DNA of 64,000 nt from Monodelphis domestica (Eukaryota > Chordata > Mammalia > Didelphimorphia > Didelphidae): NCBI RefSeq assembly GCF_027887165.1, contig NC_077231.1:124014194-124078193 (forward strand). Reading direction: 5' to 3'. The translations under genes and the position numbers were made by a program. Of this stretch, positions 45,560-57,549 are shown piece by piece. The first letter of the stretch is position 1, and every line of letters starts with the position of its first letter. The notes below the pieces were generated by a model that had not been told where the DNA came from, searched no databases, and worked only from the letters and a program-made list of their open reading frames with translations.

Positions 45560-45680
45560 ATTTTCCCAATAAAACAAAAGCTTCTTGAAAAGCAGAGATT
45601 TTGGTTTTTTTTATTTGTATCCTTATGGACTAGCATAATGCCTAGCACATAGCTGACATTCAATAAATACTTATTTAATT
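45560..45680 (+). mobile_element. L2 3'-end fragment
   Basis: 'aaaagcagagattttggttt', 'gcataatgcctagcacatag' and 'ctgacattcaataaatactt' match the L2 3' end. Confidence 0.7.
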
Positions 45681-45684
45681 AAAC

Positions 45685-45835
45685 TGTTTTGAATTCAGAT
45701 CCTAGTTCCACTATTTGAGTGACTTTGAGAAAGTTGTTTTATGTCCTTGGGTCTCAATTTCTTCAACCAAATTATGGGGAGGGTATACTAGAAGACCTCT
45801 ATGGTGCCTTGCATTTCTCAGACTTTCTGACTTCC
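45685..45835 (+). mobile_element. MIR-like fragment
   Basis: 'gaattcagatcctagttcca', 'tgagtgactttgagaaagtt' and 'gggtctcaatttcttcaacc' follow the MIR order. Confidence 0.55.
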
Positions 45836-47199
45836 CCATCATTCTTAGAGTGTGCCTGTGATCCTCAAACTGAGAAATGCTGTGCTTTCACAATATCTCA
45901 CTATGTAGTGGAAAGAAGGAGAGGACTCAGATGGGAGCATGAGGAAGGGCTAGATAGAGTCAAAGAGGAGTCATTCTCCTCAAAATTTAATTAAAAAAAA
46001 TAGAGGATCTGTATCAATAGGCCCTGTTGGACTGGGACTTTTAGTCACCTACCAATTCAGTATTAATAAATAGAGCATCCATTAATTCATTAGCATCAAT
46101 TATGTACTATTATAACAATATTATGATTCATATGGTACTTCCCTAAAGCATGTATTTTTCTGTATTCTAAGCTACTCATCCAAGATATATCCAGCTTAAT
46201 TTTCTCTCCATAAAAAAGTTTCAATGAAGAAAAGAACTATTTTTCCTTACTTTCCCCTTCCTTCCAAATTTTCTCCTTAATTCAACATTCCAATAAGTAA
46301 ATCCTAGAAATGATCTCCCTTTCTCAATGTGGTTTTATAGAAACGAAGCAGCAAAATAAAAGGGGAAAAAAGATTTCTCTCCTCAGTGACTAAGAAGAAG
46401 GTAAAGGAGGAGAAAGTGGAAGAATAGGAGGAAAAAAGAAGAAAAAGGATGAGAGTGGAAAGGGGAAAAAAGAACTGATTCTTCAGAGAGACCTTGAGGT
46501 GTGGTAGAGGACTTGTAAGCCCCCCCCCCCCCCATGCCTCCACAACAGAGGCTGATCCTTTTATTTACTGTTTGGGAGGATTAATTTTCCTGGATTAAAG
46601 GTCTGTTTAGGCCATTCACAAATCAAGCCTCACATCTGGAACTAGGTTTTTTCCCAGACCTAGTTGAGAAGTATTCATTAATGAATTCAGGATATTTATA
46701 GTTGCCATAATTTAGGTTAGAAATGCTAAGCTGGATTCAGAGAGCCCTAGGGGTCAGGTTCTGATTTTAAGGGAAATTGTGCATTTTTATCTCCATATTC
46801 TCTTTTAGACAGTTACAGTTTTAGATTGAAATGAGAACTTAGCCAGGAGACCGATTTATGTGTGTATGTGGTTTTTCTTGCTTATCTATATCTTTCTTAT
46901 CTTCAAAACTATTTGATTTCATCAGTACCCCCTGATATCCACACAGTTTGAAGCTCCTCCACACTCAAGAAGACCTTTGTGAGTTACTATGGCTAAAAAT
47001 ATGGTTAAAATTTTCCTCACTTGGTGACCAACTTGGTGAAGAAGTCTTATTAAACTAGTCCTAGGTAAAAGACAATTCATGGGGTCCTTGGCCATACCCA
47101 AAGGTGTCTGACTTGGTAAGACCTATTTATGCTTGCATTTTGTTAGTATTGACTTCAAGAGCTCAGTGTTAACTTGAGACCAAATTCAAATATGACTTT
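45836..47199. other. Non-coding; poly(C) run
   Basis: A 14-base C run at 46520-46533 next to purine-rich sequence (46340-46500). No gene or clear interspersed repeat. Confidence 0.5.
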
Positions 47200-47216
47200 G
47201 TGGATTCCCTCTCTTT

Positions 47217-47680
47217 CTCTGTCTGTCTGTCTGTCTGTCTCACTCCTCTCCCCTCTCTTCTCTCCAGGCTTCAATATTCTGTTTCCTACAAATACTTGAA
47301 AAACTCACAGCTTTTTGAAATAATAATAAATCATAGCTCTGCTTGTTATTTTTATCTCCTTCCTTCCCTGTGGTCTGTCCTTTCTTCTTTCCTTCTCCTT
47401 CTCCCTTCCTCCTTTTTTTCTCCCTTTCTTCCTTCCTCCAACTCTCCTTTCTACCTAGTCTCCTTTTTTCCATTTATCCTTTATTCCATTTTTTCCATAT
47501 CTTTCCTTCCTTTTGCCATTTTCCTTCCTTTTTCCATCTTTCCTTTCTTTCTTCCATCTTTTCTTCCTCTTCCATCTTTCCCTCCCTCCCTTCTTTCTTT
47601 CCTTCTTTCTTCCCTTCCTCCCTTCTTCCCTCCCTTCCTTTCTTCCTTCCTTCCTACTTTTTTTCTGAGTTTCTGTTCTA
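47217..47680. repeat. Long polypyrimidine microsatellite
   Basis: (CTGT)n at 47219-47240, then an almost pure C/T tract at about 47345-47670 built of TTCC/CTTC/CCTC words. The 173-codon open frame over it (47200-47721) is low complexity and not a gene. Confidence 0.95.
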
Positions 47681-47799
47681 GGAACTTAAAGATAAAAATT
47701 ACAACATCTTATTTTCAGTAGTTTTGGTTTTTGGCTATTTGCCAGCTTAGGAATGGAGTTTTATATTATATATAGGCTAATGCATTTTCTGGCTTTCAA

Positions 47800-47905
47800 T
47801 AAAGATAAACATACATTTATGAACGATTATTATGTGCACTGCAACATTCTAGGCCCTATATAAAGATGAAATAAATATGATGAGCTTACAATACAGGATA
47901 CGGAG
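47800..47905 (-). mobile_element. L2-type LINE 3' end
   Basis: 'aacatacatttatgaacgat' and 'gcaacattctaggccctata' are the degenerate reverse complement of an L2 3' end. Confidence 0.5.
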
Positions 47906-48754
47906 AATATAAGTATATCTCCTTGTGCTCACTATGAACCATGGTGCTACATCTCCCCGTCAGGTTCTCTGAGTGATCTTGAGAGGGTAGAGTATCTCTC
48001 CTTTGATGCTAGTGGCTCCAGCCTCTATTTTGAGTACTAGTTACAGAATGTCTGTGGAAGCCCCAGAGGCTAAGACCTTGTGATTCTTCAAGAAGCAGGT
48101 TCCTCAGTCTCTTCTTCTTAAGGAATCACATCAGAGGAGGATACTGATGGAGGCTAATAGCTTATTGGCCAGTACTCCATTAACATATAAGTTTCCCTTT
48201 CCCATATGAGGGTGGGATTGAGCCAACAATAGCTGGATATTAAGGAAGGGAGGATTTATGGCTTATACATATAAACAAACATTACAAGAACAACAGAAAA
48301 GTCCAGGCTAAATACTATTAGAAGTTTGTGGATAAAGACCTTTACTAGCTACAATGATGAAGACAGGAGAGGGCATGATGACAATGAGAGTGATAGTTTG
48401 ACTGAAATCTAGTACCTCTCTGAGATAGTGTCACAGTAAGAAGATTGGATGTAGTAGACGGGAGTTTGAGTTCTGGGTTAACTCAGTGTTAGGGGTCACA
48501 TAGAGCCCAACACAGCTGAGTAAAAACAAAAACGCTTCCCAGAATCTCCATTGAGTCATTGGTAAAGATCTGGATAATAATATAAACAACTTTTTTTTTT
48601 ATTAATTAATTAGTTTATGTTAAAATTCCTTGTTATCTTTCTCCTCTCAATTTCTTTATCAAAGTTCTAAATAAAATGCCTTGTTTGTAAACCATAAAGA
48701 ACTATGTAAATGAAAGTTATTATGACAATTTGAACTGAAATAGTATGAGTTAAG
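47906..48754. other. Non-coding; no recognised element
   Basis: A T/A-rich stretch at about 48590-48620. No gene seen. Confidence 0.45.
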
Positions 48755-48995
48755 GGCAATTAGGTTGTGCAGTAGATGGATGCTGGACCTAGAGTCAGGA
48801 AGACCTGCGTTCAAATCTGGCCTAAGACCCTTACTAGCTATGTGACCCTGGGGAATTCATTTAACCCTGTTTGCCTCCATTTCCTCAAATGTAAAATGGG
48901 TTGGAGAAGGATAAAGCAAACTCCTCCAGTATCTTTCCCAAGAAAACCCCAAATGGAGTTATGAAGAGTTGGACGTGCCTGAAGTGACTTAGCAA
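48755..48995 (+). mobile_element. MAR1 SINE, near full length
   Basis: 'gggcaattaggttgtgcagt', 'tggacctagagtcaggaaga', 'cgttcaaatctggcctaaga', 'gaaaaccccaaatggagtta' and 'gaagagttggacgtgcctga'. Confidence 0.92.
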
Positions 48996-49824
48996 GTATG
49001 AGTAAAGATTATGTTGAAGCCAGATTATTGGATGCATATGTGCATCAGGAAAAGATGTGTATGCCTACTTTATTCAATAGAATGAGGAACCCCTGAAAGT
49101 TTTAAGCAAAGAAATCATATGAGAAGCAAGTCATTTTTATTAAGAAAATGTCGGCAGTGGTATAATTCAAGAGGTGGCAGCTGGACAGCAAGAGGCCAGT
49201 TTGGAGTTTATTACTTATATAAATATCCAGCTAAATGAGAAATTGGTGGTGCTATGTAAAGAAATACAGTAATAGAGTCTTACCCAAACTGAATAATTTG
49301 AGAAAGCTTTTAAAATACCTATTTCTGGATAAAGTTCCAAGCGTTCTTCTTATTTTATCTCTTCTCGGAAGGGTGGTTATGCCCTGTTTACCCCACAATG
49401 ATTCCAGAAGATCAGGAATGCTACTTATCACTCTAAAGGATTTAGCTATGACTATATCTAGAGGTGAAGGGAAAAGAGGGATGACTGCTCTATGATCATC
49501 CATCCCATCTAAGACATCTGTGAATTTTCTAATGTAAATCCAGGCTATATCTTTGGTCTCTCACATTTGGATTTCTAGGAATAATTCTAGATTAAATCAA
49601 TTAATTTTTGTCATCATTATTAGCATAGATTAAAACACAGTTTAGTGCCCTAAAAATATTTAGTTTGTCTATATGAAACCTCTAACCCTATACTAATAAC
49701 AGCTGCAATTACTACCTTAAAAGGTTATCGTGAGCTGGTGGACTAAAGGCTGTAAGGTGTTATATAAATGTATGTTATTGTTGGAGAGGGGGCAAGGGCT
49801 GCAAAACATGTCCACTATAGATTT
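48996..49824. other. Non-coding; no recognised element
   Basis: The 49680-49800 part ('ggttatcgtgagctggtgga', 'aaggtgttatataaatgtat') may be an old MIR 3' end. No gene seen. Confidence 0.4.
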
Positions 49825-49829
49825 AAAGC

Positions 49830-49985
49830 TGGAAGGGAGAGGACATTAGAGACCATCTAGTCCAGCCCACTCATTTTAAAGATGAGTGGTTCAGAGAGGT
49901 GAGAAATTACAGAATTACAGAGAAATTACTGACTCCAAATCCAATGCTCTTTCCATTGTTCCATATTGCCTTAAGGTAACTTACC
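49830..49985 (-). mobile_element. MIR SINE fragment
   Basis: 'gaccatctagtccagcccac', 'cattttaaagatgagtggtt' and 'gactccaaatccaatgctct' are the reverse complement of a MIR-family SINE. Confidence 0.7.
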
Positions 49986-50053
49986 CCTAACCTGTCATTT
50001 CCTTAGTCTCTCATCCAAGAAAGGAGAGTTAATACTTTCAATCTCTCTCACTG

Positions 50054-50282
50054 AATAATAATAATAGTTAAAATGTATATAGCGCATACTATCTACCAAG
50101 TGCTTTACAATTATTAACCCATTTAATATGCACAAGAATCCGAGAAAAGTACTATTATCATTCCCATTTTTAGATGGGAAAACTGAGATTAAGTGACTTG
50201 ACCAAGATCATACAGCTTGTAAGTATCTGAAGCCAAACTCTGATCTTCCCGACAATCCACTGCACTACTTAGCTGCCTCTGA
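50054..50282 (-). mobile_element. MIR-type SINE
   Basis: 'accaagtgctttacaattat', 'ttcccatttttagatgggaa', 'gattaagtgacttgaccaag' and 'ccactgcactacttagctgc'. Near full length in reverse. Confidence 0.8.
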
Positions 50283-51535
50283 TGAAGGGGGTGCACTGGA
50301 GCCAGCTCATATCAGCTCTCCTTGAGACATTGTTAAATTGCCAAGTGCATTTGCCCCAGAAAACACTTCAGAATCAGGTTTGCGTTATTGTTTTGCTGAT
50401 TATCTAGGTTTAAGAAACTAATTGGGGAAGGAATATGAATCAATATTAAACTGAATGTGTCCAGTGTCCTTCTGTTTTCTCCTTTTTGGACGCAGGGTGG
50501 TCCTGTTGTTAAACATTTCACCAGCATGCCCTTGCTCTGATGGTAAACTACCTCAGGAGTGAGTTCTTCTGAACCCTCAGAGTCTGATGGGGCTTTAAAA
50601 CCTGATCTCTCATTAATCACTGACATTTCTCTTGAAGAAAAAGACAGCATGATTTCTTGCACACGGCAATCATTTCTTTCTCTCAATAAAGACAGTAATC
50701 TGGGGAATGGCAATTATCTCTGCAGAATTACCAACCTTGCAGCAAGCATCATCTATGGGCTGAAATTACATAGTATTCATTTGTAGCTATTTTAATGTCT
50801 GTCCTCCTCTCCCTTCCCCCAACGCAACCCTCCAGATTTTGATTAATCCTGGATAATAACTTCCTTATTTTTAGCAGGCTGTTGCTGCTACAATATTTGA
50901 GGATCATAATAACGACTTCCACAGGTTCAGCTGGAACTCAGCCACCACCCATTTAATTTCTCTCGGCAGCCTCAGAGCTTTTGTCTCCACCAACAAAGAA
51001 AGATTGTAGGGACTGGCAGATGTGCCCCTGCTGATTTGGTGAACTGGTTGGCTATTCTCAGCGGGACTGTTATTCATACTATGCCATGGGAATATCAAAC
51101 ACCAATTTGCTGAGGGTGTAGGTCTACCTGAATGTCTTTGGTTAGGTTCCTGTCCATGGAGTAATGCTATGATGTTAAAGAATGAATGGAAAGATGAATA
51201 ACAAAGCAATTATTCTGTTGGATGTTATCATCTCCAGTTATTGTAGTTCATTTTTAAACAGAAAGGACAACTTGTGTCTAGTAGACTGAAGGTAGTGTTA
51301 CTTAGTGACAACAGAGCTAACCTCCGTCTCAGAGAAACTGTCTCATCTTTGGCAAGTGCTACTGGCTCTTGGACCCTGTGTCAATTAATTTAGCTTCTCA
51401 ATAGCCAGGCAGCTTTCTAAAACTACACATTACAAAGCACTTGTGGATCCATCTTGGAAGGGGAAGTCTCCTTACCCAAAGTCTGATATACCAGTGGAGT
51501 GAAATAAAAGAAAAATAGATTCCCTGAGGGCCCCA
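50283..51535. other. Repeat-free interval; no recognised gene
   Basis: About 1.25 kb without recognisable SINE or LINE sequence. Minus-strand frames at 50333-50713 (126 codons) and 50904-51209 (101 codons) have no recognisable domain. The lack of repeats makes it a candidate for conserved non-coding DNA, untestable here. Confidence 0.45.
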
Positions 51536-52262
51536 GATTGACTTTGTTGTTCATTCATATCCAACTCTTTGTAATAATTAAAATGATGAGACTGAGAGTA
51601 GCTTAATAACTTTATTAAATCAAAGTAATAGTAGTAGTAAAGAGAGAAAAAGGTAGGAAAGAGATAGAAAGATACTTAGCTTTCTAATCTATTGGCCACC
51701 ATGATAGGCTGTGGCTAAACTCTAAGAAGGGTTCCTTCTGCTTTCCACGATCCAGAAAGAAGACCCCCAAAGACCTCCTGGTCTCCACTTATAAACTCTT
51801 TTCTCCACCTACTAACTCTCACACATCACATCTCAGGAACCAACCATAGTTTCTTAATTTGTCTGGGCCGCCCAGGGGGGCAGCACCTGTGGAATCAGTT
51901 TCCTGTCTCATTGTTTCCTTGTTTTGTTTTTTAACTTCCTTTCTCTGAGGGCTTGTCTATACCTGAATTTATTCAGTGGTCTTTGACTTCCAGGTCACTG
52001 AGAGATAATGTTTAAAAAAAGGGGAGGCAACATAATGGAGAAAGAAATGTGCTTCTGACATCTTTCTGTCCCCATTTGGGGTTTTCTTGGCAAAGACAGT
52101 GGAGTGGTCTGCCAATTGAGGAATGAGGAAACTGAGGCAAAAAAGGTTAAGTGACTTGACTCACCATGGGTTATATAGCTAATAAGTGTCTGAGGATAGA
52201 TTTGAGCTCAGGAGGAGCAATCTTCCTGACTCCAGGTCCCACTAGGCCACTTAGCCCCCAAC
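51536..52262 (-). mobile_element. MAR1 SINE split by a solo LTR
   Basis: Reverse MAR1: 3' end at 51536-51569 ('ttgttcattcatatccaact'), then interrupted, resuming at 52061 with 'ctgtccccatttggggtttt' and running to the head at 52262 ('aggccacttagccccc'). The join across the interruption matches the MAR1 order exactly. Confidence 0.88.
51570..52060 (-). mobile_element. Solo LTR of an endogenous retrovirus
   Basis: A 491-bp fossil LTR on the minus strand, from 'tgtcagaagcac' to 'taattattaca' (TG...CA ends). It has a TATA-like 'gtttataagtgg' and a poly(A) signal in 'tttaataaagttatt' near its 3' side. The 4-bp repeat 'tctt' flanks it (51566-51569, 52061-52064), which fits a class I (gamma-type) ERV. 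No internal region remains, so only recombination between two LTRs is left as trace. It is younger than the MAR1 copy it entered. Confidence 0.85.
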
Positions 52263-52710
52263 TAATTTAGAAAACCACAAAATAATAGTATCTATGTTGC
52301 ATATTTATTTCATTAACCATTTCTTAATTATATTTTAATCTGGCTCAGCCCACTGAAGGGTTTTTCAAATTATAGATGGACAGGGAATTTAATACCTCTA
52401 CTCTTCACCAATGAAGTTGTAACTCCCAACCAAAAGAATGAAATAAAAATATATGACTTAAAGGTTTACAAAGAAGTTTCTATGAATAGTTTCTTAGGTA
52501 GGGGTAAATATGACTTTTGACCAAGTTTTTGACCAAGTACAAATGTTTAGCAAAATTACAAAGGAGACTACCAACCCACTTTCCTTCTTGGCTCCCTTTG
52601 CCTGATTCCTATGGTCATCTACTAATTTTAGACTTACCTCTGACCATTGAACAGTGACTCTCCCACTTTGGGAACTTTGTTTCAATTAGTTATTTAAAAG
52701 GAACATGCCT
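52263..52710. other. Non-coding; no recognised element
   Basis: AT-rich, no gene or clear repeat. Confidence 0.45.
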
Positions 52711-52908
52711 AGGGGAGAGCTGGGTACTCAGTGGATTGAGAGCCAGGCCAAGAAACTGGAGGTCCTGAGTTCAAATATGATTTTGGATACTTCCCAGCTG
52801 TGTGACCCTGGGCAAGTCACTTAACCTCCATTACCTAGCTCTTACCACTCTTCTACCTGTTCCAAGACAGAAGGTAAGGGTTTTTTAAAAAATAATATAA
52901 AATAAAAA
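52711..52908 (+). mobile_element. Tailed marsupial SINE (SINE1-type) with 10-bp duplication
   Basis: 'actcagtggattgagagcca', 'gtgaccctgggcaagtcact' and 'ccaagacagaaggtaagggt' then an A-rich tail. Flanked by 'gaacatgcct' at 52701-52710 and 52909-52918. Confidence 0.92.
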
Positions 52909-52944
52909 GAACATGCCTGATTGAATTAATTTATACTAAGGTGT

Positions 52945-53075
52945 GAACTCAGTCATTCAACAGGCATTTCTAAGCATCACTAGGGACCAGGGAGTCTGCT
53001 AGGTAGTAGTGATACAAATCAAAAACCCAAAAGGCAGTAGGAAGAGAAAATGCACATAGATAAGCAAATACAAAA
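52945..53075 (-). mobile_element. L2-type LINE 3' end
   Basis: 'agtcattcaacaggcatttc', 'gggagtctgctaggtagtag' and 'tgatacaaatcaaaaaccca' are the diverged reverse complement of an L2 3' end. Confidence 0.55.
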
Positions 53076-54555
53076 TATGGATGTCTTCACCACTTTTCTT
53101 GCAGGTATCACTAATGATATCAGGTCACTGGAGATGAATGCCTGCAGGTTCAGGTAAAAATATCCAGTATTTTGAACTTGTGAAGGAAGGGGATGATGGG
53201 AATAAAAAGAGGCATGGGAGGCAGAGCAGCAGCAGAAGAAAAGCTACCACTATTAGAAACTGATGGAAAGCCAAATGCTATCCAAATCCTAATATATATA
53301 GGAATTTTGTAGCCATTCCGCTGCAGACTAGGGCTGGCGGTTTTCCTTTCCCGTCTTTCTCTGGGTCCTGAGAGAATTCCCTTTGAGTCTGATGCTTCTT
53401 GTAGGGGATGGGCAATATTTCACTTATGTATTTAAAGTTTACCCTGTTTCTCAAACTAGTCTTTGGGATGAAGCTGCCAGGCCACTGAATTTAGCTAACG
53501 GTGTATGTTATTGCTCGAATTCAGCACTGTTTGGAAGTGGCTGGGGAGTGGAGAGAGACTAAAAATTGCTTAGATCGGTTAGAGTGAGATTCTAGCTGGG
53601 GGCTCCAAGCCAAAAAGCAAGGAGTTATCCATTTCATTTTACAACCTCACAGAACAAAAGGAATACGCTCTATTCAGCGGGGTTCCTTCAGGCATCCAAA
53701 ATAAGTCAGCCACGGTTCAGAAAACTAAAAAGGCTGGAATAGAGTCAGGCAACCACCATTACCCATTAACATGTTTTGAAAGCAAATCACTCCCCAGAGG
53801 AAGGGAGCTGAAGCAGTGGTTGGAGAAAAAGTTAGATCCTGAGGGAGGAATAGCCCTACCCACAAAAAAAGTCAGAGGCGGGGCTGGAAGGAGGGAGAGT
53901 AAAGGCACTAACTACTCTGCCTACAGGCTTTCAAGCCTGTAAACAAACATCCCTATTACTGGAGCTTGTCTGAATTCTTTTCTCATTTTCTTTTTTCTAT
54001 TTTTGAGATCTTGAACAATAATCCAGTTCCTCCCTCTATTTTTTAAACATTTCCTGAATCATTGCAAATATCATTGGAAATATTCTCATTCTAAAAACTA
54101 CATTCTTTGATTTTATTTTGATTCATTTTTCCTTTGATGCTTTTGAATTTTTGGCTAAATTGAGCTTGGTTTCTACTATTTTCGTAAAGGATTGTTTTTT
54201 ATTTTATTACTTTGGCATACAATTTTTAAAACTTTTATCCCCTTCTCGATGATTTTTACAACCTGGTTTTTTTTTTTTTATCTATTTTTAAGTTTCTTTT
54301 GTTTTGATTTTACTTTTGGTTTCCATTTTTTTTCTTGTCTCCCATGGGCATTTCCTGCCATCACATTAAATCTGCTAAATACCTATGATGAAACTAAAAG
54401 TCTGATTTTCAGTGCTACTAATATTATAATTATGTATTTATTGAAACTATATGTCTGTACCAGTATATTTCTGATTTGAATGCTAAGTTTTTTTCTATAT
54501 CAATTGATAGTGATTGCATACCTGTTTCATTGGTTATATGCTAAGTATGCATTAC
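53076..54555. other. Repeat-poor interval; no recognised gene
   Basis: 1.5 kb with no SINE or LINE I can recognise. 53130-53960 is balanced in composition; 53960-54480 is T-rich with low-complexity runs. The 95-codon frame at 54192-54479 is T-rich and hydrophobic and is not convincing. Confidence 0.45.
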
Positions 54556-55080
54556 TCTACTGTAATTCAGTCAATTAATCAATCAGTAAATGTTTACTAA
54601 GCACCTGCTTTGTGCCAGGAGGCATATGCCTCTGTGGTTAGAAGTTGGGCCTGGAATCAGGAGGACCTGAGTTCAAATCCTGCCTCAAATGTTTACTATC
54701 TGTGTGATCCTGGGCAAGCCACTTAATCTCAGTTTGCCTTAATCTATTGAAGAAGGAATGATAAATCCCTCCAATATCTTTCCGAAGAAAACCCTAAAGA
54801 CAATATTAATATTAATGGTTCACAGGGTCAAGAAGAGTACTGAGCAACAACAGTAACAACGTGTCAGGCACCGTGATAAGTTCCAGAGATATGAAAGAAG
54901 GCAAAGAACAATCCCTACTCTCAAGGAGCTCACAATCGTATTGGGAAGAGATCATGCAAACAAATATACTAAAACAATCTATAGACAGGATAATAGGAAC
55001 CAACAGAAATGAGGCAGTAGAGTTAAGAGGAGCTGGAAAAGGCTTCCTGTGAAAGAGGAGAATTTAGTTGGGACCTAATG
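54556..55080 (-). mobile_element. L2-type LINE fragment split by MAR1
   Basis: Left part 'ctaagcacctgctttgtgcc' and right part 'ggcaccgtgataagttccag', 'tactctcaaggagctcacaa' and 'gaaaaggcttcctgtg' are the reverse complement of an L2-type 3' region; they join once the SINE at 54620-54860 is removed. Confidence 0.75.
54620..54860 (+). mobile_element. MAR1 SINE inserted in an L2 fragment
   Basis: 'cctctgtggttagaagttgg', 'gagttcaaatcctgcctcaa', 'tgatcctgggcaagccactt', 'aagaaaaccctaaag' and '(aac)n' end. Flanked by the near-identical 8-mers 'gtgccagg' (54612-54619) and 'gtgtcagg' (54861-54868). Confidence 0.88.
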
Positions 55081-55150
55081 GAATACCAATACACACAGTA
55101 CTGATTCTAAGACAGAAAGTAAGGTCTTAAAAAAAAATAGAAAAAGAAAT
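55081..55150 (+). mobile_element. Tail fragment of a SINE1-type SINE
   Basis: 'accaatacacacagtactga' then 'ctaagacagaaagtaaggtc' and an A-rich tail: only the 3' end of the tailed SINE. Confidence 0.65.
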
Positions 55151-57549
55151 AGTATAGGAGTTGGGGGAACTTCCTACCAAAGTTAGGGCAAGATAGACCT
55201 CTAAAGAAAGCTCTGTGAATTGCTTGATCCATTTGATCACTCAAATATTCCTGTTACAATTACATTGGGAGATCTGTGGATTGATTTATAAATCCTCTTT
55301 TGAATTAAGGAGTTCTGTAAAGAATTTGCACCTTCAATGAGCAAAGGGGGAAATTTGGTAAGGGAATGGAGATGTATACTTAGAACAGATTTAAAAGACT
55401 CGTCTGCAGATTAGATTGAGTCTAGATTATGAATTCTCATCTGCTTCTGAGACAGAAGCAAAATTTTTACTCAAGAGAGGTAATCTTTTACCTGTGACAT
55501 CCAGAAGTTGTATTCCCTTTATCAGTAATGGTAAACCTACCTGTGATCTCTTGAGTTGATCAGAAAATGCTGCTTCTGTGAAGGATGAAAGCTAGAAACC
55601 ACTATTAAAAGAGAAACCACCCTAGGGGGTTGTATTAAAGCTGATTGCTTACTCCTGAAGTTGGAGAGGACAGATCTACCCATTGGAAGAACTAAGATTA
55701 GTTGTATTCTTGTACAGAGATATCATAAATGCAACTGGCAACCTTCTTGTATACCCAATCATGTTTTCCTGGGGACAACTTGTGGGAAACTTGGATCATT
55801 CTTGGGACAGACTCACTCTAGGTCTGAAAAATAGTCTTAACAGACTAAAGTTGAGAATCATGATGACAGTGTCAGAGAAGTAAGCATTCAGGCTGGTACA
55901 GAATTGATATCCAAGCCAGCCTAACATTACATAGGAGGATCTGGTGGTTATTATTGCCAACTTGTTAAGGACTAGGCTTTGATTGTTTAGCCATTTTATG
56001 TCCTTGATTACACATAAATAATTGAAGAGAGAGAAGCTGGAGGGCAAGAAAAGATGACTTCTTTTTAAAATCTATGAAACCACTGGGGGATCACTAGACA
56101 AGCAAGCATGAATTTACAAAAACTTGGGTAGTTGCTTCATCCAGGCGTTGGTGTTGGCCTCTGTGGATCCATATAAGACTTTGTCTTACACACAAATGAC
56201 AATGTAGGAGACTGTGGGTGATGTGCTATTCTAAGACAGTGATGGTCACCAGAAATCCATTTGCCATGAGAAAGTGAGACTCTCTGTCTCACACAAATAA
56301 GAGTTCTTGGCTTTGGAGTGAGTTGTTACTGCAAAGTTCAAAGACTATGTGAGAGACTAGAGTTAAGTATGGACTATTAAATGTGATATTCTGGAATATT
56401 CTGACAAGTGCTGTTAGATAGCACAACCCAGAGATGGATGAGCAGCATTGTTCACTCTGAATTCAACATTCACCACTTAGGGAAGAATCATGTCTTTGGC
56501 ATATAGATGCCCTGTCTCTTGGGCCATGTGACACTAAAACTATGGTGACATCTAAGGAGGGAGTGAAGACTGCAGGTGACTTCCAAGGAGCCAGAATGGC
56601 AGAAGTAAATGCATTACAGTGGAGAGCTTGGGATTTTGACCAGAGAATAAGAGAGAGAAGTATGGGGAAAACCTTGCTATATATTAGTTCTACCAAAATT
56701 GCTTATCAGGGATGCTAATAAGGAAACCCTGTTCAGAGGTTGATTAGACTAAGTAACCTCTAAAGTCCCTTCCACTGTGAGGTTTTGTGATGAGGAAAAA
56801 ATATTTTGTGCCAAGGAGAGACAAAATTCTCTCTACTACCTAGATGTATTAGAAAACCTTCATGAACCTTATTGACCTGTTATCTTAATCTGAAAAAAGG
56901 TTTTAATAATACTTGAACCATCTACCTCACTGGTTTACAGAAAGGAGTCATAAATGATAAAGTTCTATTATTATTTTTATGTGATATAGCTCTAGGAAAG
57001 TCACTTCCTTTTCATTTTTTCATTAATAAAAGGAGATTGCCAAAAACACTTTGGTTAATATTAGCCCTTAACTTGGGAATGACTAATTTCTCCCCAATCT
57101 TTGCTATTGAGGAGATGGACAGGTCTCAAGTTCCATGTGTCTGTAAGAAGTTGTTAGTCTTTTCTTAGACATTGTCTTAAAATAGGCAGGTCTCCCAAGG
57201 TACCAAAATGAGGGAGTGCAGAGAAAACCAGGTGCTGTTCATATCCTGTGTAAGCTAGAGGAAATTCTCCAGAAGCCATTTGTCCACAGGATGCAGCCCT
57301 GCCTGGCCTTGAGTTGATTAACAAGAGTAGAAGATGGATAAATAGACTCTAAATAGCCTTCCCTAACTTCTAATAGCTTTTATTTTCCTGGATATTGAAG
57401 TAATGTTAATATTGGAATTCACTTTGAAAAAAAACAAGGGCAATATGAGTTACTAATAACATTTGATCTGCTCTGTCAGATTTAAAAATCACAAATATAT
57501 TCACAGATAATTTCCCATTCATTTTCAAAATCAAATCTTGGTGCTAAAA
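55151..57549. other. Gene-free interval
   Basis: 2.4 kb in which I recognise only a short MIR-like end near 56735-56790 ('ctctaaagtcccttccactg'). No ORF has a recognisable domain and no RNA gene is seen. Some of this may be an old interspersed element that I cannot name. Confidence 0.45.

Noticed and set aside
47200-47721. A 173-codon plus-strand frame rich in Ser, Pro, Phe and Leu
   Set aside because: It is translated polypyrimidine microsatellite, which is free of stops for compositional reasons.
50333-50713. 126-codon minus-strand frame
   Set aside because: No domain, no start or splice context of note, and similar-length frames are expected by chance in 64 kb of both strands.
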